10,051 bases of DNA from an uncultured Christensenella sp. (GTDB taxonomy: Bacteria > Bacillota > Clostridia > Christensenellales > Borkfalkiaceae): positions 1 through 10,051 of the forward strand of contig CAJTVA010000048.1 of assembly GCA_910579585.1 (NCBI GenBank), given 5' to 3'. The translations under genes were made by a program, and so were the position numbers. The notes below the pieces were generated by a model, which saw only the letters and a program-made list of their open reading frames with translations, was not told the DNA's origin and ran no database searches. Below are positions 8,320 through 10,051 of the stretch, one piece after another. Position 1 is the stretch's first letter. Each line of letters opens with the position of its first letter.

Positions 8320-8323
8320 CTCC
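8320..8323 (-). promoter_or_regulatory. Shine-Dalgarno site fixing the start of the giant gene
   Basis: Read on the minus strand, CCGGAGATAATAA precedes the ATG at 8312. GGAG lies seven bases upstream, ideal spacing. This contrasts with the two starts near 9148 and 9251, which have none. Confidence 0.85.
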
Positions 8324-8363
8324 GGTAAAATTAACCGATTATATTTTAATTTATTATGTTATC

Positions 8364-8392
8364 AGTGTAAAACAAATATGACAATTTGTCAA
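8364..8392 (-). promoter_or_regulatory. promoter of the giant surface-protein gene
   Basis: A perfect TTGACA -35 box (minus strand of 8387-8392) is followed after 17 bases by TACACT (8364-8369), a 4/6 match to the -10 consensus. Transcription would start near 8357, giving a leader of about 45 bases that includes the strong Shine-Dalgarno. The -35 box lies inside a TGACAA/TTGTCA palindrome, so a repressor bound there would block it. Confidence 0.65.
8379..8391. promoter_or_regulatory. operator-like palindrome over the -35 box
   Basis: TGACAA-T-TTGTCA is a 6-bp inverted repeat with a one-base centre. It covers most of the -35 hexamer of the giant gene. The same half-sites recur at 8421, 8491, 8506 and 8646, which suggests a regulator-binding site rather than chance. 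The regulator is not identifiable from this window. Confidence 0.5.
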
Positions 8393-8488
8393 CTTTGTAA
8401 TATAAATTTATGATAATTTTTTGTCAAAATTCTTAAATTTCTTTAAATTTTACCGATATTTTTAACATTTTATCCCAAAACGAGATTT

Positions 8489-8513
8489 TTTTGTCATATT
8501 GCGTATGACAAAA
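8489..8513. promoter_or_regulatory. 10-bp inverted repeat, possible distal operator
   Basis: TTTTGTCATA (8489-8498) and TATGACAAAA (8504-8513) are perfect reverse complements around a TTGCG spacer. They lie about 110-125 bases upstream of the giant-gene promoter and contain the same TATGACAA word as 8377-8384. The spacer is too short and the flanks are wrong for a typical terminator, so a dimeric protein-binding site is the better reading. Confidence 0.5.
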
Positions 8514-8574
8514 TGCGTTAATTCACATTATTATATAAATAATAAAGGCGGCTTGACGATGTTTAAAACGCTTC

Positions 8575-8665
8575 TGACGCAGAGATTTTTCATGGGCAAA
8601 AAAATAGCGCACTACTTCGTTTAAGAAATAAAGTGCGCTACGATTTTGTCAAGTTCAGTGCGTCA
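8575..8665. repeat. compound inverted repeat (two-part stem-loop)
   Basis: The inner arms TAGCGCACT (8605-8613) and AGTGCGCTA (8632-8640) pair perfectly over 9 bp around an 18-base loop. Outside them, TGACGCA (8575-8581) and TGCGTCA (8659-8665) pair over 7 bp. The two stems are separated by unequal, mostly unpaired arms (23 and 18 bases). It could be a structured RNA, a weak terminator (GATTTT follows the inner stem) or a short decayed insertion with terminal inverted repeats. No target-site duplication was recognised. Confidence 0.5.
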
Positions 8666-8698
8666 AATTGAAATTTACCGTATAATCATTTTATAAAA

Positions 8699-8923
8699 TT
8701 ATAATTCAGGTACGACATCAAACATTATAAGAGCTGAATTTCCACTGTTTGCGATAGAGTGTGTACTACCTATGGGGCAATAATGACATTCGCCTGTTTT
8801 GACTATTTCTTCTTTTCCGTTAACGGTACATAACGCCTCGCCAGATAATACATAAACCACTTCGCAACTTGTTTTAAGTTCGTGTTCACCTATCAAGCAA
8901 CCCGCTTCCAAAGCAGAAAACAA
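8699..8923 (-). CDS. N-terminally truncated cupin (possible pseudogene)
   Basis: These 74 residues form the core of a single-domain cupin, a small beta-barrel that often binds metal or small molecules. The first cupin motif is seen as IGEHELKTSCEVVYVLSG and the second as CPIGSTHSIANSG. In the first motif the usual H-x-H is H-E-L, so one metal ligand is lost; the later His in THSI remains. About 35-50 residues expected at the N-terminus are missing. The only start is a TTG without a ribosome binding site. Cupin-like sequence (KPPLH) continues upstream of that TTG to the TAA of the preceding gene in the same frame, so the real 5' part was probably deleted at about 8940. It would be translated only by reinitiation after the upstream membrane-protein gene. 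Binding specificity cannot be inferred. Confidence 0.6.
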   Translation of the reverse strand: MFSALEAGCLIGEHELKTSCEVVYVLSGEALCTVNGKEEIVKTGECHYCPIGSTHSIANSGNSALIMFDVVPEL

Positions 8924-8938
8924 GTGAAGCGGCGGTTT

Positions 8939-9148
8939 TTATTTTTTGTCTTTATCGTCCTTATTCTTTTTATTGCGCAAAATACCCAGAAGCGCGCGCA
9001 CCGCCATTACTATACACACCGCGCCGACAAGCAAAAATACGACGGCTTTAGTTGTATCGGTAACGCTGAAATAATATATCCCCAAACCTATGCAGACAAG
9101 ACCGCAGAGAAGTTCGAATATAAAGACTATTAGACCGTTCTTTTCCAT
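8939..9148 (-). CDS. small two-transmembrane protein, 69 aa
   Basis: I do not recognise a family. The protein has two hydrophobic segments at about 5-27 and 33-56, joined by a short SVTDTTK loop, and ends in a highly charged lysine/aspartate tail (about 58-69), which probably faces the cytoplasm. I chose the ATG at 9148. The frame is open to a TTG at 9208, but that start would add 20 residues and place the -10-like hexamer inside the gene. No Shine-Dalgarno precedes 9148, and the hexamer TACAAT lies seven bases upstream, consistent with a leaderless mRNA. The cupin remnant follows in the same frame 15 bases after the stop. The neighbour on the other side, yggS, is divergent and shares the 102-base gap. 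Confidence 0.65.
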   Translation of the reverse strand: MEKNGLIVFIFELLCGLVCIGLGIYYFSVTDTTKAVVFLLVGAVCIVMAVRALLGILRNKKNKDDKDKK

Positions 9149-9155
9149 ATGGTTT

Positions 9156-9164
9156 ATTGTATCA
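9156..9164 (-). promoter_or_regulatory. extended -10 element placed for a leaderless start
   Basis: The minus strand reads TGATACAAT, an extended -10 (TG-n-TACAAT, 5/6 match), ending seven bases before the ATG at 9148. Standard spacing puts the transcription start at 9148-9149, on the start codon. No good -35 is visible, as is common with extended -10 promoters. Confidence 0.55.
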
Positions 9165-9214
9165 TAATTTCTTTGAAAGATAAAGAAAATTTGCGTTGCG
9201 TTTTTCAAAAATTC

Positions 9215-9244
9215 TTGACAGGACCGAAAGGTTTAAGATAAACT
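9215..9244 (+). promoter_or_regulatory. promoter of the yggS-type gene, placed for a leaderless start
   Basis: A perfect TTGACA (9215-9220) is followed after 18 bases by TAAACT (9239-9244), a 4/6 -10 match that keeps the conserved T, A and final T. Standard spacing puts +1 at 9251, the A of the start codon. No Shine-Dalgarno lies in the 15 bases before the ATG; a GG pair at 9230-9231 is too far away. Confidence 0.55.
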
Positions 9245-9250
9245 TGCATT

Positions 9251-9916
9251 ATGATTGAAGAAAACACAAAAACGCTTTTGGAAGAAATACCCGCCACTAA
9301 CCCGTTCGGTGAAAAAATAACGCTGGTTGCGGCGGTGAAGTTACAGACCGCGGACAGCATTAACCGTGCCATATGCGGGGGTATAACCGATATAGGCGAC
9401 AACCACGTGCAGGAGTTTCGCGACAAGTACGAACTGATAAACGGCAACCCCCGCCGACATTTTATCGGCCGTTTGCAGACCAACAAAATCAAGTATCTTT
9501 TGGGGAAAGTCGACCTGTACCACTCGGTTGACAGGTACAATTTAGCCGAGGAGTTGTCGAAAAAGAGCGAGGCTAAGGGCTTAACTTCGAATATTCTGAT
9601 ACAGATAAACATAGGAAACGAAGAAACGAAAGGCGGATTTGCGCTCAAGGAAGCCGAAATTGCGTATGAAAGGATAAGCGCGCTGCCTGCGCTGAAAGTC
9701 GAGGGGTTGATGGCGATGCTACCGTTCGAGGGAAGCGAGGAATACCTACGGAGTCTTGCGCGAAATATGCGACGGATTTTCGAGGAAATAAAGAAAAAAG
9801 ACGGAAATATCAAGTACCTTTCTATGGGAATGAGCGGCGACTGGAAGCTTTGCGTTGAAGAAGGCAGTAATATGATACGCGTAGGCACCGCCATTTTCGG
9901 TAAGCGCCCCGCTTAA
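9251..9916 (+). CDS. yggS: YggS/YlmE-type PLP homeostasis protein (PLPBP)
   Basis: This cytoplasmic protein binds pyridoxal 5'-phosphate in a single alanine-racemase-like TIM barrel. It has no known catalytic activity and keeps free PLP and amino-acid/keto-acid pools in balance. Its 221 residues are the usual length. Family motifs run throughout: the PLP lysine in LVAAVK (K30), the IGDNHVQE equivalent of GENxVQE (48-55), HFIGRLQTNK (70-79), HSVDR (91-95), QINIGNEETKGGF (118-130), GLMAM (152-156), and the phosphate-binding end LSMGMSGDW (190-198) with IRVGTAIFG (209-217). The lysine stretch departs from the common VSKT. In many Firmicutes it sits upstream of sepF, but no sepF start is visible in the remaining 135 bases. 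Its stop overlaps by two bases the stop of a convergent minus-strand fragment. Confidence 0.95.
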   Translation: MIEENTKTLLEEIPATNPFGEKITLVAAVKLQTADSINRAICGGITDIGDNHVQEFRDKYELINGNPRRHFIGRLQTNKIKYLLGKVDLYHSVDRYNLAEELSKKSEAKGLTSNILIQINIGNEETKGGFALKEAEIAYERISALPALKVEGLMAMLPFEGSEEYLRSLARNMRRIFEEIKKKDGNIKYLSMGMSGDWKLCVEEGSNMIRVGTAIFGKRPA

Positions 9917-10020
9917 CCGAGTATCTTAAAGGCTTTAACGTAACCTAGCCAATCGTTAATCAATCGATTGCATTTCGCTAACCGGTTGAAGTTGCCGTAG
10001 GCGGACTGACCGCAAATCAA
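9913..10020 (-). pseudogene. 35-codon fragment, possibly the tail of a reverse transcriptase
   Basis: A minus-strand frame ends with TAA at 9913-9915 and is open back to another in-frame TAA at 10030-10032. The peptide contains SAYGNFNRLAKC and then NRLINDWLGYVKAFKILG. The ending resembles the final helix of bacterial reverse transcriptases (retron/DGR type, I-N-S-[YW]-L-G-Y-[MVI]-K-H...). This was judged by memory of the family pattern and is weak. The only starts are TTG without a ribosome binding site, so if real it is the remnant of a longer gene whose body was lost or frameshifted beyond the window. It could also be chance. Nothing else is seen between the end of yggS and the right edge. 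Confidence 0.25.
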
Positions 10021-10051
10021 ACTACAAGTTTAAATCAAACGTAAAAAACCC

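Larger units (their letters stand above)
8313..8698. other. AT-rich intergenic region with regulatory elements, no convincing gene
   Basis: This 386-base stretch separates the giant gene from the cupin remnant, both on the minus strand. It holds the giant-gene leader and promoter, six TGACAA/TTGTCA half-sites, the inverted repeat 8489-8513 and the compound inverted repeat 8575-8665. A plus-strand ATG at 8559 opens only 21 codons and lacks a clear ribosome binding site. A TATAAT at 8681-8686 on the plus strand has no matching -35. The far end (8681-8702) is simple A/T sequence. Confidence 0.7.

Noticed and set aside
8022..8381. Plus-strand frame of 119 codons across the start of the giant gene
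   Set aside because: It is antisense to the N-terminal tail and runs into the promoter region. No start signal or recognisable motif supports it.
8559..8624. Plus-strand mini-ORF of 21 codons (MFKTLLTQRFF...)
   Set aside because: The only upstream purine stretch (GGCGG) is a poor ribosome binding site, and the frame ends inside the hairpin. Too short to support without conservation.
8685..8702. Palindrome ATTTTATAAAAT after the cupin remnant as a terminator
   Set aside because: It contains only A/T pairs and no GC stem, so it would not form a stable terminator; it is simple AT-rich sequence.
9205..9894. Minus-strand frame of 229 codons covering yggS
   Set aside because: It lies almost entirely antisense to the clear yggS homologue. 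It is a serine-rich shadow translation with no family resemblance.

Overview
The window looks like chromosomal DNA from a low-to-moderate GC Bacillota. It is most likely one of the uncultured gut Clostridia, because it carries RadA and a YggS/YlmE-type protein, a strong Shine-Dalgarno on some genes, and a very large anchored surface protein. This placement is inference; no rRNA or other marker is present. Every gene whose stop is visible ends in TAA.

Layout. On the plus strand, a two-transmembrane protein of unknown function, cut by the left edge, is followed 14 bases later by radA (DNA recombination/repair ATPase). A strong hairpin terminator closes this unit. It probably also serves the convergent minus-strand gene, a short sugar-phosphate transferase relative that lacks the family C-terminus and has a changed catalytic dyad. 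That gene has its own extended -10 promoter. Upstream of the promoter is a UUCG-loop terminator belonging to the next minus-strand gene, a 1892-residue exported protein that fills more than half the window (2634-8312). It has a basic cytoplasmic tail of about 70 residues, one membrane anchor, beta-rich tandem modules and two InlB/Listeria-Bacteroides-like repeats near its C-terminus. No cell-wall sorting signal is visible.

The AT-rich intergenic region 8313-8698 holds the promoter of the giant gene, a cluster of TGACAA/TTGTCA half-sites (two arranged as palindromes, one of them over the -35 box) and a separate two-part inverted repeat. Beyond it, on the minus strand, are a truncated cupin remnant and a 69-residue two-transmembrane protein, joined in one reading frame with only a stop codon between them. 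Divergent from these is a yggS/ylmE-type PLP-homeostasis gene. Neither of the two divergent start codons has a Shine-Dalgarno, and each has a -10-like hexamer six or seven bases upstream, so both mRNAs may be leaderless. At the right edge, a 35-codon minus-strand stretch resembling the C-terminal tail of a reverse transcriptase converges on yggS, and the two stop codons overlap.

radA and yggS are housekeeping genes. The giant protein with its unusual promoter region, the degenerate transferase, the cupin remnant and the right-edge fragment make this a region with gene decay. No CRISPR array, tRNA, rRNA or intact mobile element was seen.
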